A stretch of DNA of 64,000 nt from Mycobacterium sp. 852014-50255_SCH5639931. GTDB taxonomy: Bacteria; Actinomycetota; Actinomycetes; Mycobacteriales; Mycobacteriaceae. Positions 18,910 through 26,709 of the stretch are shown here, in pieces. Every line of letters starts with the position of its first letter. Position 1 is the stretch's first letter. Both the position numbers and the translations under genes were made by a program. The DNA lies in assembly GCF_001665605.1 (NCBI RefSeq), contig NZ_LZSV01000009.1, positions 1 through 64,000 on the forward strand, given 5' to 3'. The notes under the pieces are model-generated. The model was not told where the DNA came from, searched no databases, and saw only the letters and a program-made list of their open reading frames with translations.

Positions 18910-19182
18910 CGGGTCGGCTCTGGTGCGCTGCATCAGCTAACTCAGAGTAAGGCACCGGCACGGCTGAGTGCCTGCGGGTGCGTGATTGCCGGATGGCGGC
19001 GGCCGTTCATCGCGTGGGTGTCACCTGCCTTTTGGATACTCAACGCGCACTGGTGTTTTGGCTAACCGCTGTTCATTCATTGTTTGACGAGCCGGCCGTT
19101 TGTCGCGCTCGTCGACGGTGGTACCCGAGCGTTAGCGCGAAAGGGGAAGTAGCAAATTTCCACGATGAGGGGGTCTGGAGAA

Positions 19183-19605
19183 GTGACGATTACACGATCG
19201 CGCGCGCAGGTGCTGGCGGTGGCGGCAGCCGGCGTTGTGGGGGCCGCAATGTTCGGTGGTGCCGTGCTCGCGGCGCCGCACGCCTCGGCGTCGTGCAACA
19301 TGAGCCCGGCTGACGATCAGTACATCAAGCTGCTGGCGCAGAACAAGATGGTTCACAACGCCGATTTCAATGACTGCAGCGAGGCCGCCGAGGGTCGCTG
19401 GTTCGCCAGCCAGGTCCGGGCCAATCCCAATCCGTTCGGAGAGGCCCAGGAGCTGGTGAACATGATCACCCGTACGACGCCGATGAAGCAGGCCCAGGCC
19501 GAGTGGGAGGTCGAGTCGGCGATCTATGTTTACGCGCCGGACTTGATTCCCAAGCTCAAGGATCAGGCCGCGCGGCAGGTCCCCGGGCAGCCCGCGCCCG
19601 TGTGA
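19183..19605 (+). CDS. Secreted DUF732 protein (copy 2)
   Basis: 140 residues from the GTG at 19183. This start gives exactly the length of copy 1 and aligns VTITRSRA with MTTTRARS; an in-frame ATG at 19165 would add six residues. It has the same signal peptide type (APHASAS), two cysteines and FGEAQELVNMITRTT. The two proteins are near identical over the core and differ mainly at the termini: this copy ends in a Pro-rich RQVPGQPAPV tail. A recent tandem duplication. No other gene lies between them. Confidence 0.83.
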   Translation: MTITRSRAQVLAVAAAGVVGAAMFGGAVLAAPHASASCNMSPADDQYIKLLAQNKMVHNADFNDCSEAAEGRWFASQVRANPNPFGEAQELVNMITRTTPMKQAQAEWEVESAIYVYAPDLIPKLKDQAARQVPGQPAPV

Positions 19606-19617
19606 TGCCTTAAAAGC

Positions 19618-19635
19618 CCGCCGCCCGGTCGGCGG
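19618..19635 (+). terminator. Hairpin after DUF732 pair
   Basis: CCGCCG, a six-base loop and CGGCGG form a GC-rich hairpin 12 nt after the stop. There is no T tract, as is common for mycobacterial terminators. It also lies between the converging DUF732 and ATPase genes. Confidence 0.4.
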
Positions 19636-19768
19636 CGAACTTCACGGGCGTGAGCTGGTCGGTGCCGACGAACGGGTGCTCAATGGGTCTGCGCGTCGGG
19701 GATATTGAAGGGCCGAAAGGGTTTTGGCTCTTTGCGTTTCGCAATGCACTGAAACTGCTGCACGAAGG

Positions 19769-22390
19769 TCAGGGATGAAGTCGCTCCCGAACCCGTCCTG
19801 GGCGTGCTTTCGAGGACGCCCGCGGCTGTCGGCGATGCGACCGCCGGTACTTGTCGAGCGCGTCGACGCCGAACAGGATCGGAACCGCGGCCAGGGCGAC
19901 GGCCCAGCCCCACAGGGGTGGATTCCATTGACCGAGCAACCGTGCGATGGGTGGCACCCACAGTTCGACAAGTGAAAAGGCCAGCCCGATGAACGCCGCG
20001 GGCACCAGGAGCCGGTTGGTGACCCAGCCCAGCGCTCCCGGCCAGCGCGATGAGGACCGGCACGCGAAGACGTTGGCGGTCTGGGCGAAGACGACGGTGA
20101 TGAATGCCGCGCCTGATGCCATTGCCAGGTTGTGCCCAGTCGGGAACGGGTTTGCGGGACGCCAGCCGAGCGCCATCAGGGACACCACGAAGGCGGTGAG
20201 CGAGACGACGGCTTCGAGCGGTCCCAGCACCCCGAAGGCCCGGCGCAGCACCGTGCGATTCATTAACCGGCCGTGAACCGGGGGTCCCTCGAGCAGGTGC
20301 TTCGCGGGCGGCTCGGCACCGAGTGCGACCGCCGACAAGGTGTCGGTGCCGATGTCGAGCGCGATGATCTGCAGAACACCCAGCGCGAGAGGGAACTGGC
20401 CGCCCGAAAGCGCCCAGACCAGGAAAGGTGCCAGCTCGGCAACATTGTCGGTCAGGTGGTACGTCAGGAACCGGCGGATGTTGACAAACGTGGCGCGTCC
20501 TTGCTCGATGCCGGCCACAATGCCGGCGAAGGAGTCGTCGAGCAGAACCAGGTCGGCCGCCTCGCGTGCGACGTCGGTGCCGGAGCGGCCCATCGCCACA
20601 CCGATGTCCGACTCGTGCAGTGCCGGCGCGTCGTTGACTCCGTCGCCGGTCATCGCCACCACGTGGCCCCGGGAGCGAAGGGCACGGGCGATGCGGAGTT
20701 TGTCCTCGGGACAGACCCGAGCGATCACCACCCCGTCGTGGTCGAGGACAGCGGCGAGATGCTGCTCGTCCTCCGGTAAATCCGCTCCCAACAGCACGGC
20801 AGAGTCGGCGGACCGTAGCCGCACCTCGTTGCCGATGGCCGTGGCGGTGGCCGGATGATCACCGGTCACCATCGCCACCTTGACACCCGCCTTGCGGCAC
20901 GCGTCGAGGGATGTGGAGATGTCTTCACGCGGCGGATCCTCGAGCGCCACCAGGCCGAGCAGGCGCAACCCCTGGTCGCATTCCTGCTGGTCCCGGGGTG
21001 TACGACCGTTCCTCGGGCACGCGGCGACGGCGAGTACTCGAAGCCCCCGGGCGGTCAGGGTGTCCACGGCTTGGTGCGCCGCCGGGTCGTCACCGCAGAG
21101 CGGAAGCACGGCGTCCGGCGCCCCCTTGACAACGATCTCGTCGGCCAGCGCGACAGCCATGCGGCGCAGCCGGGGATCGAAGGGGAACCGCAGCTCGGCG
21201 TGGGCGGTACGACGGTCGTCGACGGTGTCGATGCCCAGTCGTCGGGCGAAGGTATCGAGGGCAGCCTCCATCGGGTCGCCGTGGGCCCGCCACTGCCCGT
21301 CGACTTCTTCGGCGTATCCAGTGGAGCAGCGTTCCCCGGCCAGGGCGAGCCGGCGAATGGGCTCCTCCGCGATCGGCGAGGACCACGTGAGCCGCGCTGT
21401 GGGCCCGTAGCCGGCGCCGTCGATGGCCAACGAGCCGGCCGGCGACCACGCTTCGACCACCGTCATCTGGTTGCGAGTGAGGGTTCCCGTCTTGTCGGTG
21501 CAGATGAACGTCGTGGACCCGAGCGTCTCGACGGCCTCGAGGTTGCGGACCAGGATCTGTCGCTTCGCCATCTGCTCCGAGCCCCAGGCGAGGGACAACG
21601 TCACGGTGGGCAGCAGCGCCTCCGGGACCAGGGCGACCGTGACCCCGATCGCGAACACGAAGGCCTGCTGGATCGGGTTGCCCACGAGCACAGAGACGAG
21701 CAGGAACAGCACACCCACACCGATTGCGATCGCTGCGATGAGGCGGACGACACCACGCAAACCGCGGGTCAGTGGCGTGTCAGGCTTCCTGGTGGAGGTT
21801 GTCAGCCGGGTGATGCCGGCCAGGCGGGTCTGTTGGCCTATAGCGGTGACCAGGGCACGCGAATCTCCTTCCACCACAAAAGTGCCCGCGAACAGGGGCT
21901 CGCTTGCTGCGACTGCGCCGGCCTCGCTCTCGCCGGTGAGCATGGACGAGTCGACCAGCAACCGGTGCTGGCTGAGCACCACCGCGTCGGCGGGAACGCG
22001 GTCGCCGCTTTCGAGTAGCAGCACATCGTCGACGACTACGTCCTCGGCCTCGATCACCCGCCGAGCGCCGTCACGCAAGACCGTGACCCGCGTCGGCAAC
22101 ATCTCTTGGAGCCGATCGGCGGCCCGGTCTGCCCGCGCTTCTTGGATCAAGGAGAAGACCCCGTTCAGCACGATTACCGCGACGATGGCGATGCTGAGTT
22201 GCGGCAGCTTCGCCAGGAAGGCGAGCACTGCGGCCGCCCAGAGCAGCAGGGCGAAAAAGTGCGTCAGCTCCCCGAGCAGCCGGCGAGCGATCGACGGCCG
22301 CCTCGCCGCGGGGAGCTTGTTGGCACCGCCCTCCGCGCGCCGCTCGGTCGCCTCGGCGGTCGTCAGGCCGTACGCCATGACGTCGGCCAT
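19769..22390 (-). CDS. P-type cation-transporting ATPase
   Basis: 873 residues from ATG 22390, which has GAGGAGAG just upstream; the frame extends 44 residues further but without family similarity. Domains in order: N-terminal cation-ATPase region, two helices, actuator domain with MLTGES, helix 4 with VALVPEALLPT, phosphorylation site DKTGTLTR (Asp 299), nucleotide-binding domain with the KGAP motif, hinge MTGDGVNDAPAL, then six C-terminal helices. The PEALLP sequence in helix 4 places it among divalent-cation (P2/P3-like) pumps rather than heavy-metal P1B pumps, and there is no CPx motif. The ion (Ca, Mg or Mn) is not determined. Single gene, convergent with the DUF732 pair. Confidence 0.88.
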   Translation of the reverse strand: MADVMAYGLTTAEATERRAEGGANKLPAARRPSIARRLLGELTHFFALLLWAAAVLAFLAKLPQLSIAIVAVIVLNGVFSLIQEARADRAADRLQEMLPTRVTVLRDGARRVIEAEDVVVDDVLLLESGDRVPADAVVLSQHRLLVDSSMLTGESEAGAVAASEPLFAGTFVVEGDSRALVTAIGQQTRLAGITRLTTSTRKPDTPLTRGLRGVVRLIAAIAIGVGVLFLLVSVLVGNPIQQAFVFAIGVTVALVPEALLPTVTLSLAWGSEQMAKRQILVRNLEAVETLGSTTFICTDKTGTLTRNQMTVVEAWSPAGSLAIDGAGYGPTARLTWSSPIAEEPIRRLALAGERCSTGYAEEVDGQWRAHGDPMEAALDTFARRLGIDTVDDRRTAHAELRFPFDPRLRRMAVALADEIVVKGAPDAVLPLCGDDPAAHQAVDTLTARGLRVLAVAACPRNGRTPRDQQECDQGLRLLGLVALEDPPREDISTSLDACRKAGVKVAMVTGDHPATATAIGNEVRLRSADSAVLLGADLPEDEQHLAAVLDHDGVVIARVCPEDKLRIARALRSRGHVVAMTGDGVNDAPALHESDIGVAMGRSGTDVAREAADLVLLDDSFAGIVAGIEQGRATFVNIRRFLTYHLTDNVAELAPFLVWALSGGQFPLALGVLQIIALDIGTDTLSAVALGAEPPAKHLLEGPPVHGRLMNRTVLRRAFGVLGPLEAVVSLTAFVVSLMALGWRPANPFPTGHNLAMASGAAFITVVFAQTANVFACRSSSRWPGALGWVTNRLLVPAAFIGLAFSLVELWVPPIARLLGQWNPPLWGWAVALAAVPILFGVDALDKYRRSHRRQPRASSKARPGRVRERLHP

Positions 22391-22596
22391 GGCTCTCCTC
22401 TCCGCTGAGCGCGACGCGTGATCTCTCGGCGGCGATGGCAAGTGCTCTTGCAGGGACCCCTCACAATTCGTCGCCGGCAACCGACGAAATGCTATAACCG
22501 GCGCGGTCGAATGGCCGAACACCTGATCTGCCCGGGATCCCGCCCGACGGACATAGACGTCGGCGTTCGGCTACCGTTTCCTACGGAACATCGCTA

Positions 22597-22670
22597 GGGG
22601 CGGTAGCTCAGTTGGTTAGAGCCGCGGACTCATAATCCGTTGGTCGCGGGTTCGAGCCCCGCCCGCCCCA
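22597..22670 (+). tRNA. tRNA with CAU anticodon (Met or lysidine-type Ile2)
   Basis: Full cloverleaf: acceptor GGGGCGG/CCGCCCC, D arm GCTC...GAGC, anticodon arm GCGGA-CTCATAA-TCCGT, variable TGGTC, T arm GCGGG-TTCGAGC-CCCGC, discriminator A, no encoded CCA. Anticodon CAU. The TGGTC variable loop resembles Ile2 tRNAs read after lysidine modification more than elongator Met, but this cannot be settled by eye. The 3' half, from the anticodon stem on, is repeated at 26151, so this gene is the attachment site of the adjacent element and stays intact. Confidence 0.93.
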
Positions 22671-22671
22671 C
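22626..22671 (+). repeat. Attachment-site direct repeat, left (within tRNA)
   Basis: A 46-bp segment from the tRNA anticodon stem to one base past its 3' end is repeated without mismatch at 26151-26196. Integration at the tRNA 3' half regenerates the gene on this side. Confidence 0.92.
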
Positions 22672-22729
22672 GTTAAACATCCCGGTCAGAGGCGATATTG
22701 CCCGACTGTGGCCACGCAGGGAACACCGA

Positions 22730-22750
22730 TTTACCGGCGCTTTACCGGCG
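22730..22750. promoter_or_regulatory. Left integrase arm-type repeats
   Basis: TTTACCGGCG occurs twice, at 22730-22739 and 22741-22750, 11 bp apart, about 60 bp inside the left attachment repeat. The same 10-mer with the same 11-bp phasing occurs near the right end. Likely arm-type binding sites of the integrase, by analogy with phage P and P' arms. Confidence 0.55.
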
Positions 22751-22956
22751 GGCAGGAGAGCGCGTTGGCGGCGAGCGAGCAGCGGCCCCCCCTGGGGGGA
22801 TAAGGACGGGTTTTAGATAGACGCGCAGCTCTATCTGCCGAACCAGCTCCCATACCGCCGATACGCTCGCACCGTGGCCGCCGTTGGCGATTGGGAAATC
22901 ACGCATGAGGGTCGGCGATTACCCCGCGCGACTGTGAGCAGTTCCTCGCCGCGCTC
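22751..22956 (+). other. Degenerate 5' region of the integrase gene
   Basis: The integrase frame is closed by TGA at 22906-22908. After it, sense codons read ITPRDCEQFLAAL straight into the annotated GTG, which is normal integrase core-binding-domain sequence. A second frame before the stop reads LPYRRYARTVAAVGDWEIT, which also looks like integrase N-terminal sequence. A frameshift near 22890-22910 plus an upstream TAG near 22811 would explain both. The region also holds a C7-T-G6 run at 22786-22799. Confidence 0.5.
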
Positions 22957-23859
22957 GTGGGACGCGGGTTAACCCCGGCCACGCTGAAGCACCATTGGTC
23001 GGTGCTTCGTAACGTGTTCGTGTACGCCCTGCGCCATAGGGCGATCACGGCTAAGCCTGTTGACGGCGTGGACTTCTCGGCCAACAGCGCCGAGCGCCGC
23101 AACCGTCGCCACCACCCGCTAACCGCCGAACAGGTTGCCGCCGTAGCGAACAGCATTGGCGAGCGGTACCCAGTGTATGAGCTGATGACCTACTTCGCCG
23201 CGTACACCGGCCTCCGCGCGGAGGAGCTGGCGGGGTTGGAGGTTGGTGACCTCGTGTTCGCGCCGGGGCCGAGTTGCACCGTCCATGTGCGCCGCGCTAA
23301 GAAGCGACAAGCAGGGGAGTGGACCACCGACACACTCAAGAGCGCGCGGAGCCGCCGCGATGTGGCCTTACCGCCCTGGCTAGCCGCGAAACTTGTGGAT
23401 TACCTGGCTAATACGCACCCGCGGGGTACGGAAGCCCTTGCGCCGCTGTGGCCTAACCGGGCGCTGGGTGGGGCGCGGCGACGTGGTTGTAAAGCTGTTG
23501 CGCCCCTGGACTTTACGGAGCCGTGCGATATGGGCGCGTACTACAAGAACCTGCTGAAGCCCGCGCTGGAGGCAGTAGGACTGCCCGCGAGCAGGCCCGC
23601 CACCGCCGACACGCCGGCAGTCGAAGGTGTGCGGCTGCATGACCTTAGGCATACGTTCGCGGTACTACAGCTATCGGCGGGTGTCCACTTCATGCAGGTT
23701 AGCCAGTGGCTAGGGCGCGCCACGTACTCGCTGACGCTGGACGTGTACGGCGGCTATATACCCACGGAGGATGGCGGCGCGGCGAACAACCTACCGGAGC
23801 CGACCGCCCCCGCGAAGCCTACCGAGGCCGTGAGCAACGTTGTCAGGTTGTTTGGTTGA
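22957..23859 (+). CDS. Tyrosine integrase, N-terminally truncated
   Basis: 300 residues from GTG 22957; no earlier start exists after the in-frame stop at 22906. Phage-type integrases of this class are usually about 370-400 residues, so the arm-binding N-terminus and part of the core-binding domain are lost. The catalytic domain keeps Arg in AYTGLRAEELAGL, the H-x-x-R box LHDLRHTF and the nucleophile Tyr in TLDVYGGY. The conserved His of the LGH motif is Arg here (WLGRATYSLTLD). It lies next to the tRNA att site. Probably the enzyme that integrated the island, now doubtful in function. Confidence 0.75.
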   Translation: MGRGLTPATLKHHWSVLRNVFVYALRHRAITAKPVDGVDFSANSAERRNRRHHPLTAEQVAAVANSIGERYPVYELMTYFAAYTGLRAEELAGLEVGDLVFAPGPSCTVHVRRAKKRQAGEWTTDTLKSARSRRDVALPPWLAAKLVDYLANTHPRGTEALAPLWPNRALGGARRRGCKAVAPLDFTEPCDMGAYYKNLLKPALEAVGLPASRPATADTPAVEGVRLHDLRHTFAVLQLSAGVHFMQVSQWLGRATYSLTLDVYGGYIPTEDGGAANNLPEPTAPAKPTEAVSNVVRLFG

Positions 23860-23871
23860 GCTCCAGACGAA

Positions 23872-25185
23872 TTAATTGCGGGCGCCCGCGCGTGTGTGGA
23901 GAACGATGGGTAGATGCGTGGGGCCGCGCAGTGAGCTGTTGGTTGACCACTTCGTAGATCCGGTAGCGGAGATTCGTGAGACGCGGTTGACGAGTTCTCG
24001 GAGAACGGCGTGAGCTTCCATTCGCGCCAATGGGGCGCCCAGGCACAGATGCGGGCCGTAGCCGAACGCGACGTGTGTTCGCGGGTCGCGGTCGGCACGG
24101 AACGTATTGGGATCGTCGAAGGCTAGCGGATCACGGTTGGCCGCCCCCAATGAGATCAGCAGCCGAGAACCTGTCGGAATAGTGACCTCTCCGACTTGGT
24201 GCGGAGCGCGCGTGTACCGGTAAACGTGCTGAACTGGGCTCGTGTAGCGAAGGTGCTCCTCAACGGCCTGTGGGATGAGTTCGGGGTGGGCGCGGATCAT
24301 GTCGTACTGATCAGGAAATCGAGCGTAGGTGTCGATCATTCCCCCGAGGAGATTGGTGGTGGTTTCGTTGCCGGCGACCAACAACGTGATGGCGATGTAG
24401 AACAGTTGGTCGTCGGTCAGGCCGCCGTCGGTGCGATGCTCCAGTAGTCGCCCGAAGACGGTGTTGGAACCCTTCAACTCCCCGGCCGCCAGATGCGCTT
24501 TGAAGTAGCGGCGCAACGCCACTGCGGCGCGCATCGCTCGCGCCCCGTTGACGACACCGTTCGGCGTCGGTGTGACATTGAGGAATTGGCAGCATTCGTC
24601 AGTCCAGTGGCGAAATTCGGCAACATCGGCTTCTGGGACGCCGAGCATCGCGGCGATCACCCTAACCGGCAGCGGCACAGCCAACCGCGTCACTGCGTCT
24701 TCGCCGGGATTGTTGATCATCTCGTCAACGAGTTCAGCGGCAAGCCTGTCGATGATGGCGCGCCAATTGTCCAGCGCGCCTTTGGTGAAGGCTGGCTGCA
24801 CTTGTCTGCGTAGTCGGCTGTGCTCGTCGTCGTCGGTGATTACAACGAGGGCGGCGACCATCCGTACCCGCGTGACCCCCTGGCTGCTGGTGACTTGGTC
24901 GGTCGCGCGCAAGGCTGCCCGAACGTCATCGAGGCGGTGCAGTATCCACGTCGCCCGGCGAGGGTTGTAATGCACACGTCCGCCCCGGTGCAGCGCGTCG
25001 TATGCAGCGTAGGGCTGCGCTGCGATGGATGGGTCCAGCGGATCGTAGTCAGTGTTGACCGCGCCGGTCCAGGCACTGTACCCACGACGACGCACCTGTA
25101 CAGCCGCAGCGACGTTCAACCGGCCCGCCGCAAACACCGGAGCCAGCAACGAAGTTGCACCGCGAGCGGTCTGCGCGATGGTCAT
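23872..25185 (-). CDS. Cytochrome P450 (island cargo)
   Basis: 437 residues from ATG 25185 with AGAAGGG upstream; the frame extends to 25356, but that stretch is regulatory DNA. P450 landmarks: I-helix LVAGNETTTN with the Gly-x-Glu-Thr-Thr oxygen-activation site, ExxR in EEHLRY, and the heme loop FGYGPHLCLGAPLAR with Cys 381 as iron ligand. Soluble bacterial type needing a ferredoxin and reductase from elsewhere. Its 3' end abuts the integrase by 12 nt. It is divergent from a TetR gene across a region rich in inverted repeats, so it is probably repressed by that TetR. Substrate unknown. Confidence 0.9.
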   Translation of the reverse strand: MTIAQTARGATSLLAPVFAAGRLNVAAAVQVRRRGYSAWTGAVNTDYDPLDPSIAAQPYAAYDALHRGGRVHYNPRRATWILHRLDDVRAALRATDQVTSSQGVTRVRMVAALVVITDDDEHSRLRRQVQPAFTKGALDNWRAIIDRLAAELVDEMINNPGEDAVTRLAVPLPVRVIAAMLGVPEADVAEFRHWTDECCQFLNVTPTPNGVVNGARAMRAAVALRRYFKAHLAAGELKGSNTVFGRLLEHRTDGGLTDDQLFYIAITLLVAGNETTTNLLGGMIDTYARFPDQYDMIRAHPELIPQAVEEHLRYTSPVQHVYRYTRAPHQVGEVTIPTGSRLLISLGAANRDPLAFDDPNTFRADRDPRTHVAFGYGPHLCLGAPLARMEAHAVLRELVNRVSRISATGSTKWSTNSSLRGPTHLPIVLHTRAGARN

Positions 25186-25212
25186 GAGGCACGCCCTTCT
25201 CGAGACAATAAC

Positions 25213-25237
25213 TTTGAGAGTCGCCAGTACTCTCGAA
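25213..25237. promoter_or_regulatory. Candidate TetR operator upstream of island P450
   Basis: Inverted repeat GAGAGT (25216-25221), seven-base spacer, ACTCTC (25229-25234); the arms extend to TTYGAGAGT with one mismatch. It is 30 bp upstream of the P450 start, between it and the divergent TetR gene. Confidence 0.5.
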
Positions 25238-25330
25238 GCCGTCAACGACTCACGCCGAAGTTGAAAGCTCCGGCAGACGTTCACGGTGACCACACCCCGA
25301 ATCAACTGGTCCCGACCTGCACATTGTTGC

Positions 25331-25354
25331 GAGACAAATGCTAAAGAGTGTCTC
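25331..25354. promoter_or_regulatory. Second inverted repeat before tetR
   Basis: GAGACA (25331-25336) and TGTCTC (25349-25354) are separated by 12 bases, 50 bp upstream of the TetR start. A lone GAGACA also occurs at 25202. Possible autoregulatory operator. Confidence 0.4.
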
Positions 25355-25403
25355 ACGGTGATAGAACTGATTTTTCTCTATCTCATGGGTCAGGAAGCGA
25401 GGC

Positions 25404-25997
25404 GTGATGGCGCCGAAGGATTGGGTTCTTGGTGTGGATCGCAGCGCCGAGGCGCTTGATCGGATCCTTGCCGCGGCCTCCGAAATCGTGTCGCGCGAGG
25501 GATTCGATGCATTCACCATCGACGCTCTGGCGGCGAAGCTGCATTGCTCGCCCGCAACGATCTATCGCCGCGCGGGTGGCAAAGCGGCGATCATCGAACG
25601 CCTCATATCCATGTTTGCCGATCGCATCATCCGCCTGATGCATCGCGAGATAGACGGGCTGGAGGGAACGGAGCGCATCGCCACCGCCATTCTCGTCGGG
25701 TTGGATTACATGCGCGCGGAACCGCTCGGAAAGCTGATCATGGGAGTGACTCGACCAGATCAAGACAGCCGGGCGGTCACGGCTTCACCGCTTGTCGCCA
25801 AGATCACCGAAGAAATGATCGGACACCACGATCCTCTTGCAGCGCAATGGGTCATCCGCGCCACCTTCTCCCTGTGGTACTGGCCGGTCAAAGACAAAGA
25901 AATCGAGCGCGAAATAGTGAATCGGTTCGTCGGACCGTCCGTAACGCAGGGTCTCCTTCAAGGTGCGCCAGCGACGGGCGGCGATGGAGCGATGTAG
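25404..25997 (+). CDS. TetR-family regulator (island cargo)
   Basis: 197 residues from GTG 25404 (the next codon is ATG 25407, an equally good start); AGCGAGG lies just upstream. Helix-turn-helix: IVSREGFDAFTIDALAAK then LHCSPATIYRRAGGKAAIIERLI, the standard TetR pattern. The C-terminal ligand domain is not recognisable in detail. It is divergent from the P450, with two inverted repeats between them, so a P450-substrate-responsive repressor is likely. It ends three bases before the right-end TACCG repeats. Confidence 0.83.
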   Translation: MMAPKDWVLGVDRSAEALDRILAAASEIVSREGFDAFTIDALAAKLHCSPATIYRRAGGKAAIIERLISMFADRIIRLMHREIDGLEGTERIATAILVGLDYMRAEPLGKLIMGVTRPDQDSRAVTASPLVAKITEEMIGHHDPLAAQWVIRATFSLWYWPVKDKEIEREIVNRFVGPSVTQGLLQGAPATGGDGAM

Positions 25998-25999
25998 CT

Positions 26000-26071
26000 G
26001 ATACCGGCGTTTTACCGGCGACCGGGGGCGTTTTGTAGCCGTACCGAAGCCGTACCGCGCACGTACCGGCA
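26000..26071. promoter_or_regulatory. Right integrase arm-type repeats
   Basis: TACCG occurs at 26002 and 26013 (ATACCGGCG and TTTACCGGCG, 11 bp apart as at the left end), then GTACCG at 26041, 26052 and 26063, again exactly 11 bp apart. Five sites on one helical face next to the right att repeat. Likely integrase arm sites. Confidence 0.55.
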
Positions 26072-26150
26072 ACCCTCCAAAGTGGTCTCTAGCAGGCAAT
26101 TCAAGGTCCTTCAGCTAACCGTTTCGCCTGGTCGTTCGCGCGCAGAATAG

Positions 26151-26196
26151 GGACTCATAATCCGTTGGTCGCGGGTTCGAGCCCCGCCCGCCCCAC
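26151..26196 (+). repeat. Attachment-site direct repeat, right
   Basis: Perfect 46-bp copy of the tRNA 3' half at 22626-22671. The sequence before it (GCGCAGAATAG) does not continue the tRNA, so it is not a second tRNA gene. It marks the outer edge of the island. Confidence 0.92.
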
Positions 26197-26261
26197 CTTA
26201 AGAATCCTGTTCGGCTCCAGTGAGGTGGCTAGGAGGTCTACCGATAAGAGGCGAACGGTGG

Positions 26262-26657
26262 TCACTGCGTGGAATTGACTTTGGTCAACACCAGCGCCGC
26301 TTCGTTGTACGGAAACAGGCGGTAGAACACACCAGATGGCCCTGTAACGAGCGTTGCGGCCTCAGCCTTACTCAAGAGGCGGGGATTGGCTAGCGCGATA
26401 CTCTTGCCGCGCTTGTGCAGCACCGCCTGTCCACCGGCGAATACATTCTGCAACCAGTCCGATTTCAGCCCGTACCCGATGAGAACGACGAAGCCGTCGC
26501 GGATGGGAAAAACCAACAGCGGCGTTCGATAACGCTTGCCTGATTTGCGTCCGACATGTTCGAGTGTCCCTTGGCCTGGAAGCCATGGCGTGATCGACCG
26601 AGCCGCTGGATTGGTGACTCGACGATTGAAGTTTGCGACGGCCCTTGGCACCCGCAT
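26262..26657 (-). CDS. Deazaflavin (F420)-dependent nitroreductase-like protein
   Basis: 131 residues. It carries the Ddn/FDOR-B pattern: an N-terminal helix with NFNRRVTNPAARSITPWLPG, then GTLEHVGRKSGKRYRTPLLVF, the strand-loop-strand with R-x-S-G-x-x-R-x-T-P that binds the F420 phosphate region, and GLKSDWLQNVFAGG. Such proteins use reduced F420 to reduce quinones or nitro compounds, often at the membrane. It is the first gene outside the island, on the minus strand, 50 nt from the methyltransferase gene. Substrate unassigned. Confidence 0.82.
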   Translation of the reverse strand: MRVPRAVANFNRRVTNPAARSITPWLPGQGTLEHVGRKSGKRYRTPLLVFPIRDGFVVLIGYGLKSDWLQNVFAGGQAVLHKRGKSIALANPRLLSKAEAATLVTGPSGVFYRLFPYNEAALVLTKVNSTQ

Positions 26658-26709
26658 GGATCCCCCTCGTTCACAACCAAGCTCGAAATGACCAGTATCC
26701 GTTGGAACG

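Larger units (their letters stand above)
22626..26196. mobile_element. 3.5-kb tRNA-integrated mini-island
   Basis: Bounded by 46-bp perfect direct repeats, the left inside the tRNA 3' end. Content: phased TTTACCGGCG repeats, a 5'-damaged tyrosine integrase, a minus-strand cytochrome P450, a divergent TetR regulator, and further TACCG repeats before the right copy. There are no replication, excision or transfer genes. The layout is that of an integrative element reduced to integrase plus cargo. The right repeat is only a partial tRNA, as expected for an att site. Confidence 0.85.

Noticed and set aside
22786..22799. C7-T-G6 run as a terminator or operator
   Set aside because: One-base centre and no T tract; kept only as a note because nothing around it supports a function.
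26151..26196. A second tRNA gene
   Set aside because: Only the 3' half is present; the 5' acceptor, D arm and half of the anticodon stem are missing. It is the right att repeat.
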